A stretch of 64,000 nt of DNA. Origin: Dactylis glomerata (Eukaryota > Streptophyta > Magnoliopsida > Poales > Poaceae). Of the stretch, positions 43,556-54,637 are shown in pieces; the first letter of the stretch is position 1, and every line of letters begins with the position of its first letter. The notes beneath the pieces are model-generated. The model was not told the DNA's origin, did not search any database, and saw only the letters and a program-made list of their open reading frames with translations. The translations under genes and the position numbers were made by a program. The DNA is taken from NCBI GenBank assembly GCA_007115705.1, contig QXEO01000412.1, positions 1 to 64,000 of the forward strand, written 5' to 3'.

Positions 43556-45419
43556 TGAAGGAAATATGCCCTAGAGGCAATAATAATATTGTTATTATCA
43601 TATTTCTTGTTCATGATAATGTTTATATTCCATGCTAGAATTGTATTAAGCGGAAACATTAATACTTGTGTGGTTTATGAACAACACCGTGTCCCTAGTA
43701 TGCCTCTACTAGTCTAGCTCATTGATTAATGATAGTTAAGGTTTCCTAACCATAGACATGAGTTGTCGATTAATAATGAGGTCATGTCATTAGGAGAATG
43801 ACGTGATGGACAGACCCAAATTAAGCACAGCAATTAGATCGTGTCATTATGTTCACAATTGTGTAGCTTTTCCTATGTCAGTATCCTATTCCTTAGACCA
43901 TGAGATAATGCCACTCCCTGGTACCAGAAGAGAGCTTTGAGGTCATCAAACGTCATCCTATGAGAGGATGATCATAAAGGTGTCTCTCAGGTAATCGAAA
44001 AGTACTTGTTGGGTTGCATGTATCGAGATGGAATTTGTCGCTCCCATGTCGGAGAGATATACTCCGGGCCCACTCGGTAATCAATATCATACACCGTTTG
44101 CAAACACGTGATTAATGAGTTTAATCACAAGGTGATATTGGATTGCAGAACGAGTAAAGAGTACTTGCTATGAACGAGATTGAACTAGGTATGGCGATAC
44201 CGACGATCGAATCTCGGGCAAGTAAAATATCGCGAGACAAAGGAATTCGTATACGGGATTAACTGAATCCTGACATCGTGGTTCACCGATAATGATCTTC
44301 GTTGAATATGTGGGAGTCAATATGGATTTCCAGATCCCGCTATTGATTATTGATGATGATCATGTCCGCACATTCTCGAACCCGTAGGGTCACACACTTA
44401 ACGCTCATCGATGCTAGGGTAGTTTCGGAATTTATAGAAACTGTTTTGGAGAGTTACGGAATTGTTCTGGGAAGATGATTAATGATTTATTAATTAATTG
44501 AATTAATAAATATTAATACATATGTTTATTTACTAGAAATAAATAAGGGCTAAAAGTAGTCCATTAGTAGTTTTGCTAAACGGGCTAATTTTGTAGTCCA
44601 TCTAGACAAACTGTTAAAGAAGCAAAAGGGAAAAAGAAAAAAAAGGAGAAGTGCAGCGACCAGGGAACAAGTCCTTGGCGCGCATGCATCTAGCGGTCGG
44701 CCAGGCCAAGGCCCATGTGCATGCATGGTGCGTGGCCAATTGGCTGATTGTTTCCGATCGATGCCGATTGATCGGTTCGTTCGGCCACCACGCGATCGAT
44801 GCAATCTGCAAAGCCATCAATGCGATCGATGTAAGGCGGCGGCCAGGTAGCTTAGCTTCGACACGAGGCAATGCTGATCGGTCATCTTGGCTCACAAGTT
44901 TTCTTATACGCGGACGCCTATAAAAGAACTAAGACGGGCTAGGTTTTAGGTTTGACCTAGTACCGAAAACTATTTCAGCCGGCGCCGTCTCTATCTTTTG
45001 TAGTATTTTCTTGCTCTAGTTTGACTAGATGTTTTGCCTATCTTCTTCCACCTCGCGTGTCTGGGCGAAGCCCTGTCCGCAGATACTCTCCACCATAAGC
45101 ACCACGCCGTCGTGCTGCTGATCCCATCTACCACTCCACCGCACCTTGCTGGACCAAGGAGGAGGAGACGTCGGTGCGCTGTATGTGTGCATCGCTCGGA
45201 GGCGCCGCCCGTTGTGGCGCTTGGATCGGATCGCGAGGAGGAGACGCTAGTACGACTACGCCGACCACGTTCATCTGAACGTTTCCACTGTGCGATCTAC
45301 AAGGGTATGTAGATCTAATCTCTCTCGCTCGTTGTTTTGCATCTCGTAGATCAGATCTTGGCTGTTCTTGTTCGTCTTCGTAGGAATTTTTTTTGTTTTC
45401 TATGCTGCGAAACCCATCA
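43556..45419 (+). repeat. 3' LTR of element L (1864 bp)
   Basis: Preceded by the polypurine tract AAGTGGGAGAC. Nearly identical to the 5' LTR. One visible difference is the GGATC copy number near 45230 compared with 38650. Followed by the CAAGG duplication. Confidence 0.9.
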
Positions 45420-45424
45420 CAAGG

Positions 45425-46627
45425 ACTGTTGTGACAACGTGGTGATCTTGGTTTATGGGTTCCTTTGTTGCGGTATGCCTCCTCTTCTTTTGCTAATAAT
45501 TTGTTGCCTACCATCTTCAATCCTTGTAGTGCTGCCTGGTGCATATGTTCCCTTGGGTCTCCTGGATTTGGTCGTGTTGTGTGCAGGTATGCTTTGAGCT
45601 GCCACCAGTGCTGCTTCAGGTGTCTTTGGTATAATGTTCCCTTGCTTGTCGACTGATAAGAAAGATGAGTCGAGGTTTTTGGAGAGGCTTTGCCTTTCTG
45701 AGTACTCGAGGTTTTTGAACCTTGATCCATGTCGATGATGCCTTTTGCTATTCATGTATGACGCGTCGCTACGTGCTTTGTGATAAGCTTTGCTTGCCGC
45801 AATGGCTGAGTCTTTTCTCTTCTGTATTTCAATCCTCTCTTTCGCTAGTTGCTTCGACTGCTGTCTTAAGGCGTAGTGGAACCCCAAAAGCATATTCTTG
45901 CTGGCATTTGTTGGTATTGGCGTGCAGTGCTCCACAGCTGTTTTGATTGTCCTCCATTCGTCGACTGATAGTCGAACTTTTTCCCTGTTTGCCAGGGAAT
46001 CTGCAGTTTCTCCTTCTACCAGGTAATTTGCCCCTTTGTTTACGTTTGCTGGGTTGAACACTGGATTGTTGTTTTCGTCGAGCTCTTCTGAGTTATCCCC
46101 TATAATGGCAAGTACGTGGTACCGATTGTCGAACTTGCTATTGAAGCTTGAGAAGATTGAACTGTCATCCTTATAAAGCTCTAATCCTGTCTTCCAGGTG
46201 TCTGTTGATTTGTCTGAAGTATCGTCATGGCAGATCATAAGGTCTTCGAGCTGCACTTCTAAGTCGAAATTTTCCATGGTTTCATCGCCTTCTGCGATTT
46301 CTCTCTCTCTTCTGTTTCTATTTTTGCGAAGATGACCGGCGAGTTTACCTCACTGGAGGAGCCTTCTGATGATTCTGACATTGTTTCTGTCTTGGACTTG
46401 CTTGCCGACAGACCTGGTTTCACCAGATCTGAAAGGCGAATCGAACCTAAAGATCCAACGCGAAAGTTTAGACTTCCGATCGTCAGGTCCATATCTTGAT
46501 CCAAGCTCTCAAATACTTGCGTAAAATTTGACTGGTGAGGTTGAAAATCGATAGTTCCGAAGGGTATCTGGATTTCGTCGACTTCCGGACTGTTGTTGGC
46601 TAAAGGCAAAAAAGCCGTCGAATTCAT
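45425..46627 (-). pseudogene. Gag of element K, N-terminal half (upstream of insertion L)
   Basis: Starts at the ATG complementary to 46625-46627 (MNSTAFLPLANNSPEVDE), as in H. A frameshift near 46260-46277 moves the reading into an 820-base frame with MENFDLEVQLEDLMICHDD, VRLSVDEWRTIKTAVEHCTP, a coiled-coil-like QQSKQLAKERIEIQKRK, and a Lys/Arg-rich tail ending at L. It is mostly disordered, low-complexity sequence that precedes the gag domain found at 36066-36977. Confidence 0.7.
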
Positions 46628-46647
46628 GATTCCAACGCCCAGAGTCC

Positions 46648-46662
46648 CCACGGTCGGCGCCA
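46648..46662 (-). other. Primer-binding site of element K
   Basis: On the minus strand it reads TGGCGCCGACCGTGGGG, the same as in H, two bases inside the 5' LTR. Boundaries are within one or two bases. Confidence 0.75.
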
Positions 46663-46664
46663 AT

Positions 46665-46998
46665 TGACGAGGGTTAACTCGACAAATGTCCAATATGAAG
46701 GACTTAGGATCGGGGGAGTAGGGCATCGGATGAACTCGAAGGTAAAATCAGTCAAACAAGGTGTGTATCGAAAGTAAACGTAAGAGTAAACTTGGCTTGC
46801 TTTCAATCTGTCCCTTACCGTCCTCTCCTGGCCCCTATATATAGGTGGCCAGGTCTCAAGGATCGGGAGGGGTCCGACACAGATTACAATATCGACATAT
46901 GACATGAACTCGTATTTCTACTAGCATTACAATTGGGCCTAGCTTAATGGGCCTCGGGGGTACTTAACAGACGGGCTCTATTATCTATACCCTTGTCA
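46665..46998 (-). repeat. 5' LTR of element K (334 bp)
   Basis: TGACGAG ... CTTGTCA, homologous to 29237-29568. A TATATATA box lies at 46836-46843 (minus). Followed by CAAAG (46999-47003). Confidence 0.9.
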
Positions 46999-47003
46999 CA
47001 AAG

Positions 47004-47147
47004 GAACTATTTTTTTTGTATTTTTGATAAAAGATGCAAGCAAAAATAAAATAAAGCAAAACAATAACAAAGTAAAAGATTGGAAGTGAGAGACTCCCCT
47101 TGCCAAAATCCTCTTTCTCCCTGGCAACGGTGCCAGAAAAATTTGCT
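47004..47147 (-). other. Leader and primer-binding site of element E
   Basis: On the minus strand TGGCACCGTTGCCAGGGAG (about 47135-47117) is a slightly diverged tRNA-Asp-type site. It lies 12 bases inside the LTR end and is followed by an AT-rich leader that continues across the K insertion at 29231. Confidence 0.7.
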
Positions 47148-48778
47148 TGATGGCGTGTAGATGACCGCCCAGTTGGGAACCCCAAGAGGAAGGTATGATG
47201 AGCACAACAACAAGTCTTCCCTTTATATGAAACCAAGGTTTATCGAACCAGTAGGAGAAAGAACCAACTTCCGAAGGTTGATGCTCGCTTGCTTCGCGAC
47301 AGCTCTGGACAATTTATATATGGCGCCTCGTCCAGGGCGTAGCTTTGCACCAGCAGCAACGTGGAACCTACACACAACACAACCAAGTACTTTGCCCCAA
47401 CTTATAGTGAGGTTGTCAATCTCACCGGTTTGCTATAAACAAAGGATTAAGCGTATCGAGTGGTAAAAGATAGTAGTTTGCAAGAATGTAAATACAGCGA
47501 GTAAATGGTAAATGGTAATAACAATGTAAAAGAATAGACTGGGGTCCACAGTTCACTAGAGGTGTCTCTCCATAAGATAAATAACATGTTGGATAAACAA
47601 ATTACAGTTGGGCAATTGATAGAATAAAGCAAGCGTACAAATGTCATGAGGATCACTATGAAATTCACTTGGGCATTACAACATAATACATAGACGGTAA
47701 CCAACTGCATCTATGACTAATAATCCACCCGCCGGATGTCATCCGAGCAACCGTTGGGTATTAAGTTGCAAGCAACAGATTATCGCCTTAAGCAAAGTAT
47801 GTAATGTAAACAATACAAATGTCCTTGAACACAAGATTGTTGTTTTCTCCCTAGTAGCAATAGCACATCTACAACTTTAGAGGTTTCTGCCACTCCCCCA
47901 AGTTACTAGAGGCATGAACCCACTATCGAGCATAAATACTCCCTCTTGGAGTTACTAGCATCTACTCGGCCAAGATATCTACTAGCAACGGAGAGCATGC
48001 AAGATCATAAACAACATAGAGATAACATAAAGATGATAAATCAATAGATCAACTTGACAAAATACCAATATTCATCGGATCCCAACAAACACAACATGTA
48101 GAATTACACAACGATGATCTTGATCATGATAGGCAGCTCACAAGATCTAAACATGAAGCACATGGAGGATATGACAACCATCTAGCTACTGCTATGGACC
48201 CGTAGTCCAAGGTAGACTACTCACACATCACTCCGGAGGCAGGCATGGTGATGAAGAAGGCCTTCGGTGGTGATTCCCCTCTCCGGCAGGGTGCCGGGAA
48301 GAGCTTCTGGACCCTCTCGATCTCGCGTCGACGACAACGGTGGCTTATAGTATATTTTGTGGAAAATTGATCGGGGCTTTAGGGTTTTCCCGTCGAGGGG
48401 AATATATAGGCGGAAGGGCGGCATCAGTAGGTGGGCCAGGTGGCCCCACCACCTGGTGGCGTGGCCAGGGGCTGGCCCGCGCCACCCCATGGTGTGGGTG
48501 GCCCCTGGCCCCCCTCCGTCTCAGCTTTGGACTCCGTCTCGCTTCGGGAAAAATAGGAACTTCGGCTTTTGTTTTGTCCAATTCCGAGAATATTTCCCGT
48601 GTAACTTTTCTGAAACACAAAAACATCAGAAAACAGGGAACTGGCACTGTGGCATCTTATTAATAGGTTGGTTCTGGAAAATGCATAAAAACGCCACGAA
48701 GTGCAACAAAACACAAAGCAAATGGTGCATAAACAAGCATGGAGCATCAAAAATTATAGATACGTTTGAGACGTATCA
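47148..48778 (-). repeat. 5' LTR of element E (1631 bp)
   Basis: On the minus strand it starts TGATACGTCTCAAACG and ends ACACGCCATCA. It pairs with the inverted LTR at 16180-17809. Frames inside (47161-47466, 48340-48854) are shadows. Confidence 0.9.
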
Positions 48779-48855
48779 TTCTTCCCCGGGGCTGAGGGCT
48801 CTATCGGTAGCTATGTGGTTCATCTCTCTCTCCTATGATGTGATCTATATGTGAT
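48779..48855 (+). repeat. 5' LTR of F, middle piece
   Basis: CCCCGGGGCTGAGGGCTCTA to TATATGTGAT corresponds to 58301-58373 in the 3' LTR. On the left is TTCTT, the duplication from insertion of E. On the right is GTGAT, the duplication of N. Confidence 0.85.
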
Positions 48856-50478
48856 TGATACGTCTCAAACATATCTATAATTTTTGATGCTCCATGCTTG
48901 TTTATACACCATTTGCTTTGTGTTTTGTTACACTTCGTGGCGTTTTTATGCATTTTCTGGAACTAACCTATTAACAAGATGCCACAGTGCTAGTTCCCTG
49001 TTTTCTGCTGTTTTTGTGTTTCAGAAAAGTTACACAGGAAATATTCTCGGAATTGGACGAAACAAAAGCCGAACCTCCTATTTTTACCAAAGCTTCGCGA
49101 AGACCGAAGATGAGATGGAGGGGGGCCAGAGGCTGGCCACACCACAGGGGGGCATGGCCCAGCCCCTGGCCACGCCCACCCATGGTGAGGCCGCCTGGCC
49201 CACCTCCTGACGACGCTCCTTCGCCTATAAAGACCCCTCGTCGGGAAAAACCTAAGGGACAGATTGCTTTTCCCAGAAACATACTGCAAGCCGCCGCCGT
49301 CGTCGAATCGAGATCGGGAGGATCCAGGAGCTCTTCTCGGCACCCTACCAGAGGCCTTCTACACCACCATGGTCACCTCCGGAGTGATGTGTGAGTAGTC
49401 TACCTTGGGCTACAGGTCCATAGCAGTAGCTAGATGGTTGTCTTCTCCACCATGTGCTTCATGTTTAGATCTTGTGAGCTGCCATACATGATCAAGATCA
49501 TCTTTATGTAATCATACATGTTTTGTTTGTTGGGATCCGATGAGTATTGGTACTATGTCAAGTTGATGTGCTGAATATTATCTTATGTTATCTCTATATT
49601 GTTTATGATCTTGCATGCTTTCTGTTGCTAGTAGCTATCTTGGCCGAGTAGATGCTAGTAACTCCAAGAGGGAGTACTTATGCTCGATAGTTGGGTTCAT
49701 GCCTCTATTTAATCTGGGGGAGTGACAGTTGCCTCTAAGGTTGTAGATGTGCTGTTGCCACTAGGGAGAAAACAACATTCTTGTGTCTAAGGACATTTGC
49801 TTTGTTTACATTACGCACTTTGCTTAATGCGATTATCTGTTGTTCGCAACTTAATACTCAAGGGGTGTTCGGATGATATCCTCGCGAGTGGATTTTTAGT
49901 CATAGATGCAGTTCGATTACGGTCTATGTATTTTGTCGTAATGCCCAGAGTAAGCCTCATAGTGATCCTCGTGATGTATGTACGTTATATTTACTCTATC
50001 AATTGCCCAACTGTAATTTGTTTACCCAGCATGCTTTATTTATCTTATGGAGAGACACCACTAGTGAACTGTGGATCCCGGTCCAATTTTCTTTACATTG
50101 TTACATCATTTTACTTTACTCGCACTGTTTACTTTACTTGCAAACTACTATCCTTTTTCCACTCGATACGCTCATACCTTTGTTTACAGCAAACCGGTGA
50201 GATTGACAACCTCATCGTAAGTTGGGGGCAAAGTATTTGTTTATGTTGTGTGCAGGTTTCACGTTGCTGCTAGGTGAAGACACACCAACAAGTTGTCTGG
50301 CGCCATTGTCCGGAGTGTCACGAAGCTAGCAAGCATCACCTTCTTAAGTTTGGCTTTCTCCTACTGGATTGATAACCTTGGTTTTATAACTGAGGGAAGA
50401 CTTGCTGTTGTGCTCATCATACCTTCTCTTGGGGTTCCCAACTGATCGGTTATTTACATCATCAACACCACACCATCA
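48856..50478 (+). mobile_element. Solo LTR N (family of E's LTRs), 1623 bp
   Basis: Starts TGATACGTCTCAAAC, ends CACACCATCA, and is flanked by perfect GTGAT duplications (48851-48855, 50479-50483). No internal region, so it is a product of LTR-LTR recombination. The intact site TATATGTGATCATGAG in F's 3' LTR (58366-58381) is the matching empty site. Confidence 0.9.
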
Positions 50479-50483
50479 GTGAT

Positions 50484-51226
50484 CATGAGCTTTGTATCTA
50501 GTTGAATTGGTAGACGTTGTTCTTCATCTATTATGCTACTCAAGTGCTTTATTATTGTAATATCTGGAGACACCTTGTACGATGATGTAAAGGTGACAGT
50601 GTGCGCATTATGTGTGTCTCTTTGGCTACTGTCTCTATGAATTGTTGGTGTTTGTTAGAACCATCTAGTGCGCTCAAGGTGATAGTGTGGGGCAATCTAG
50701 TTTGGGGAAATGCGAACTTTGAGGAGTGCTTCGTAGCCCTACACATGATTAGTGTTCATTATCCATCGGAGAATAGTTTAGAATAGCATAGTGAAGAATG
50801 ATATTTATGTGTTCAATTATGTTATCTTTGTTGAGAGTGTCCACTAGTGAAAGTATGATCCCTAGGCCTTGTTTCTAAGCATTGAAACACCGTTTACATT
50901 TAGTTCTGTTACATGTTTGCTCATAGCAATATTTATTTCAGATTGCATTTACTACGTATAATCATCCATATTACTTGTATTTCACTATCTCTTCGCTGAA
51001 CTAGTGCACCTATACATCTGACAAGTGTATTGGGTGTGTTGGGGACATAAGAGACTTCTTGTATCTTAATTGCAGGGTTGCTTGAGAGGGATACATTTGA
51101 CCTCTTCCTCCCTAAGTTCGATAAACCTTGGGTGATCCACTTAAGGAAAACTTGCTGCTGTTCTACAAACCTCTGTACTTGGAGGCCCAACACTGTCTAC
51201 AAGAACAGACACGTGCGTAGACATCA
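50484..51226 (+). repeat. 5' LTR of F, 3' piece
   Basis: Continues from CATGAGCTTTGTATC to GCGTAGACATCA. Its first 310 bases match 58374-58698 of the 3' LTR up to the M insertion. The primer-binding site follows. Confidence 0.85.
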
Positions 51227-51236
51227 AGCTCTTTTA

Positions 51237-51256
51237 TGGCGCCGTTGCCGAGGAGG
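51237..51256 (+). other. Primer-binding site of F (tRNA-Asp type)
   Basis: TGGCGCCGTTGCCGAGGAGG, 10 bases after the LTR end. It matches the complement of the plant tRNA-Asp 3' end in the first 13 bases. Confidence 0.8.
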
Positions 51257-51366
51257 TAAGGTAAAAGGTACTCGCATCCTCTTGTGTGAGTGCTCGAAGT
51301 TATTTCCTTTAGATTCTGCAATTATATCTTTTTGTTTCTTGTTTTTATTTTCACTAGTTAGGCTTA

Positions 51367-53490
51367 ATGGAAAACAAAGAGCTTTATAGTATTTTTCCTG
51401 AGTTAGGACATGAAGTGTTTGAAGAGAAAATTGAAAAACCTATGGAACTTTATTTGCATGCTAACAGCAACGTTGTTAGTATGAATTCTTTGAATACTGT
51501 TATTGCTAATGCTATGGAAAAGTCTAAGCTTGGGGAAGCTGGTTTTGATGAGCATGATATTTTTAGTTCCCCAGCTTTAGAGGAGAAAATTCGCTCTGAT
51601 GATACTTTATCTCCCATATGTGATAATTCTAATGATGCTTGTGATCCTCATACTGAAAGTATCTCTTTTAAAATACCTACGAAAATTGTTGAACGTGCTA
51701 TGAATAACTGCTATTTAGGAGATGGAACTGTCCATCCTGGTGATCATTTACTCTTTATACATCAATTATGCGAGTTGTTCAAGTGTGCAGGTATTTCAAC
51801 AAGCCAGGTTAAGAGGAAGCTATTCTCTTTATCACTAAAGGGCAGAGCTGCGGAATGGTATAAGATGTTGATGAATGGCCAACCTATTGGCTGGGAGGAA
51901 ATTGTACCTCTCTTTTATTCTAAATTCTATCCTTCTAGTGAGATTCATAAAGATAGGAATTATATTTGTAATTTTCATCCTCATGATGGAGAAATCATTG
52001 CCCAAGCATGGGGAAGATTGAAGTCACTAATGCTCAAATGTCCCATTCATGAGCTCCCCCATAATATTGTTATTAATAATTTTTATGCAAGGATTTCAGG
52101 ACATTACAAGGACTATCTAGATGCCTGTTTAGAGGGATCTTTCACAAGTAAGGAGGTTGAAGCCAAGTGGGATCTGCTTGAAACAATTCAACAAAATACC
52201 GAAGATTGGGATTGTGACAAAGGTAAAGAATCGGGTATAAACTATGAGTATGATTGCATTAAGTCTTTCACTGAAACTGCTGATTTTCAAGAGCTTAGTG
52301 CTAAATATGGTTTTGATCCTCAAATTATGGTTGATTGCTATAGAACCTTTGCTTCTCATATTAATGTTCCTAAAGGAAATTGGGACGTGTATCATGAACC
52401 TTTTAAAGACACTTGCATGGAAAGTGAAATTGTTATCGATGATTGCAATAAACATGCTCAAACTTCTGAAAGTACTATTTCTTATAAGCATGTTAATTTT
52501 TGTGGAGCACTTAGACCTTGTGAAAAGAATCAAATCAAGTAAGATTATTGTATCCACCACAGGAATGAAAGAACTAGAATGTGGGATAGGGCTCTAAATG
52601 AGCTTGGTGAAAAGGTTTGTGCCATCTATCCTTTTATTTGTGAACTTTGCCATAAAGTGGGTCATTTCAATTTTCAATGCTCAGGCTATGATAATAGCCT
52701 TTCTAATCCAATGAGTACTGCAAGTTTGTATTGTGATGACACGATCACTTCTAATCAGCATGATGACCTTACTTTATTTTTGGGGTGTGAAGAGTTATCA
52801 AGAAAAACTTCTTTGGTAGATATGAGTGCTTTTAATATAAATAGCGTCCTACATGTTTGTCATCTCTATTGTGTTGATAATTGCCACGCAAATACTTACA
52901 TACAAAATGTTATAAAAGATGATGCTTTACTAAATTATGACAGGACTAATATGTGTTTTGCTCTTATTAACGAAAAGGAGGAATCCTCCAAAGTTTCTTG
53001 TATTGTTTCTGACAATAAACCAGGGTATGTGGAGAAGCTTCCTTTCAAGCCTCTCCCTCTTAAAGAAGGGAAGAATAAGAAGAAGAGAAGGAGTAAAAGG
53101 AGAGAGGAAACATTATTTTCCCCTAAGCATGTTGCTCCTATTATAGTTTTTGCTGATGAGTCTGAACTCGATGATGTTCCTATGCCTGTTACCTATAGTA
53201 GTGATCATGATTGGGAAAAGCACTCTACTTTTGATATTGAAAATCTCTTTGGTACCAATTCTGAAAATGATGCTACCTATTTTGTTGAATTTGCTCCCAC
53301 TGCAATTAATAAGAATGCCTATGTTCATCTGGGGAGTATTAATTCTGTTATGCATATGGCTCATGATAAGAATATTTTATGTGATAGTTATATTTTTAAT
53401 TCTATTCATGATGCTACTGAAAGTTATTGTGAGAGAGGGAAACATGGTTTTATGCATCTCAATAATATTAAGTTCCCCTCTTTATGTTGA
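51367..53490 (+). CDS. Gag of element F with CCHC zinc knuckle (one internal stop)
   Basis: From the ATG at 51367 (MENKELYSIFPELG), 391 codons run to TAA at 52540-52542. The same frame then continues for 316 more codons to 53490. The gag domain at residues ~100-290 closely matches element G: DGTVHPGDHLLFIHQLCELF, LKGRAAEWYKML, FYSKFYPSSEIHKDRN. Past the stop lies CELCHKVGHFNFQC, a canonical C-x2-C-x4-H-x4-C knuckle for RNA binding, then a Lys-rich stretch (KKKRRSKRREE). No protease follows. The single stop could be a point mutation or a readthrough signal. G's gag lacks the second half seen here. Confidence 0.75.
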
Positions 53491-53671
53491 AATTCTTGAA
53501 GTTGCACTTGTTTTGCTTTCCTATGCTTGTTGCTTTGTGCTTTCATCACTTGTTTCTTTACCTGACTCTTTTTCATAGGAAGTGATTTAGATTTAAATTT
53601 GTTTCATATTTACTTTTTGATGCTCTCTCTTGCTTCAAGTTCTTTCCGGCGCTTATGTGAGCATCTTCTCA

Positions 53672-53737
53672 AATTTCTGCGCCTAGCTCAAAGGCGTTAA
53701 AGAAAAGCACTCTTGGGAGATAACCCAATGTTTTCCT
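53672..53737 (+). other. Conserved non-coding block with small hairpin
   Basis: TCTGCGCCTAGCTCAAAGGC followed by GTTAAAGAAAAGCACTCTTG and GGAGATAACCCAATG. Nearly identical to E 28530-28595 on the minus strand. CGCC and GGCG arms flank a 10-base loop. Confidence 0.6.
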
Positions 53738-54637
53738 TTTAGTACCTTTTCTTTTTGTTGAGTCTTGGAAGTTATTACTACTGTAATGACCTCTCCTTAT
53801 CATTTTTATTTCGTTTTTGTGCCAAGAGCAACCTCTAATTGGAGCAAGGTAAGATTTGGAGAAGTTGCTGTCCTGAAACAGATTTCTGCACTGTACCATA
53901 AAAATTTGCGAAAATTCCCAGAACGTTATTTTGATCTGCGATTTCTTGTGCACATGCCCCAGATTATTATCTAACTTTCATTAGTTTTGCACTTTTCGAT
54001 TTGAGCAATAGAAGATTTTCAAAAAAATTGATCTTTACCAGTTGTTCTGTTTTGATAGATTTCTGCCACTATTTGCATTTGCCTCTTGATCTCTTTTTTT
54101 AGTTCTTTTGATCACGAAACTTTTTAGGATGTTGCTACAGTAGCTTATGTTTTAATATCTGTTATACTTGAGTCGAACTGAACCAAAAGTGGATTTACTA
54201 TCTTGCATAAACTAATGTTGCTAATGAGAATTGTGTGAAGTTTTGTATGAAGGAAGTTTTCAAGTGTAGGGAGAGGAGAATGATGAGATGAGATGAAGTA
54301 TGTACAAAAGCTCAAGCTTGGGGATGCCCATGTCACCCCAAGAAATATCCAAAAAGTAAAAGCATTAAAGCTTGGGGATGCCCCAAGGCACCCTCTTCTT
54401 CATCAACAAAAATATCAGGTCATCTTTCAAGACACTATATTTTTATTGCTTCATATGCTATGTGTTGTTCTTGGAGTGTCTTTATTTTTGCTTTTAGTTT
54501 TATTTTGTTTTTTTGCTGTATAAATGGTTGGATCACACCATGTTTGTTTTGGAGAGAGACACGCTTCGATTTCATTGCCTAGAACACTCTAGTTTTCACT
54601 CTTATCGTTCTACGAGTGTTCTCTTTTTTCTAGTACT

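Larger units (their letters stand above)
36983..45419 (+). mobile_element. Element L: full-length Copia retrotransposon (Angela/BARE-like), coding region decayed
   Basis: 8437 bp with 1867 and 1864 bp LTRs starting TGAAGGAAATATG and ending ACCCATCA, flanked by the perfect duplication CAAGG (36978-36982 and 45420-45424). The methionine-initiator primer-binding site follows the left LTR. The internal region (4.7 kb) keeps Copia signatures but no long frame. The family is placed near Angela/BARE/Maximus from LTR sequence recalled from general knowledge; the exact family is not claimed. It is inserted in gag of K. Confidence 0.9.
29237..46998 (-). mobile_element. Element K: Tat-like Gypsy, pol replaced by an antisense spliced gene; split by L
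   Basis: Complete LTR-to-LTR element with a perfect 5 bp duplication (CAAAG). It is about 9.3 kb long once the 8.4 kb Copia insertion L and its duplication are excluded. Minus-strand order: 5' LTR, TGGCGCC primer-binding site, gag, protease, a ~370 base spacer, then two blocks of antisense coding exons, an antisense promoter-like region, polypurine tract and 3' LTR. There is no RT, RNase H or integrase, so K must have moved using enzymes of a relative such as H. The two LTRs differ at roughly a dozen positions plus a short indel over 332-334 bases. Confidence 0.9.
26281..48778 (-). mobile_element. Element E: non-autonomous Athila-like LTR element, split by K
   Basis: The minus-strand body consists of the 5' LTR (48778-47148), primer-binding site, leader (to 47004), then after element K a 197-codon ORF (29194-28601) and 2.3 kb of non-coding sequence to 26281. 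There the remaining 3' part is missing and reappears inverted at 15583-17809. The flank outside the 5' LTR is TTCTT (48779-48783). No gag, protease, RT or integrase. E is inserted in the 5' LTR of F. Confidence 0.8.

Noticed and set aside
47161..48854. Frames on both strands between K and F
   Set aside because: They are LTR sequence of E; the same frames recur with stops in the paired LTR and in N.
53765..53974. Short frame after gag of F
   Set aside because: Spans the conserved non-coding region and is not maintained in E.
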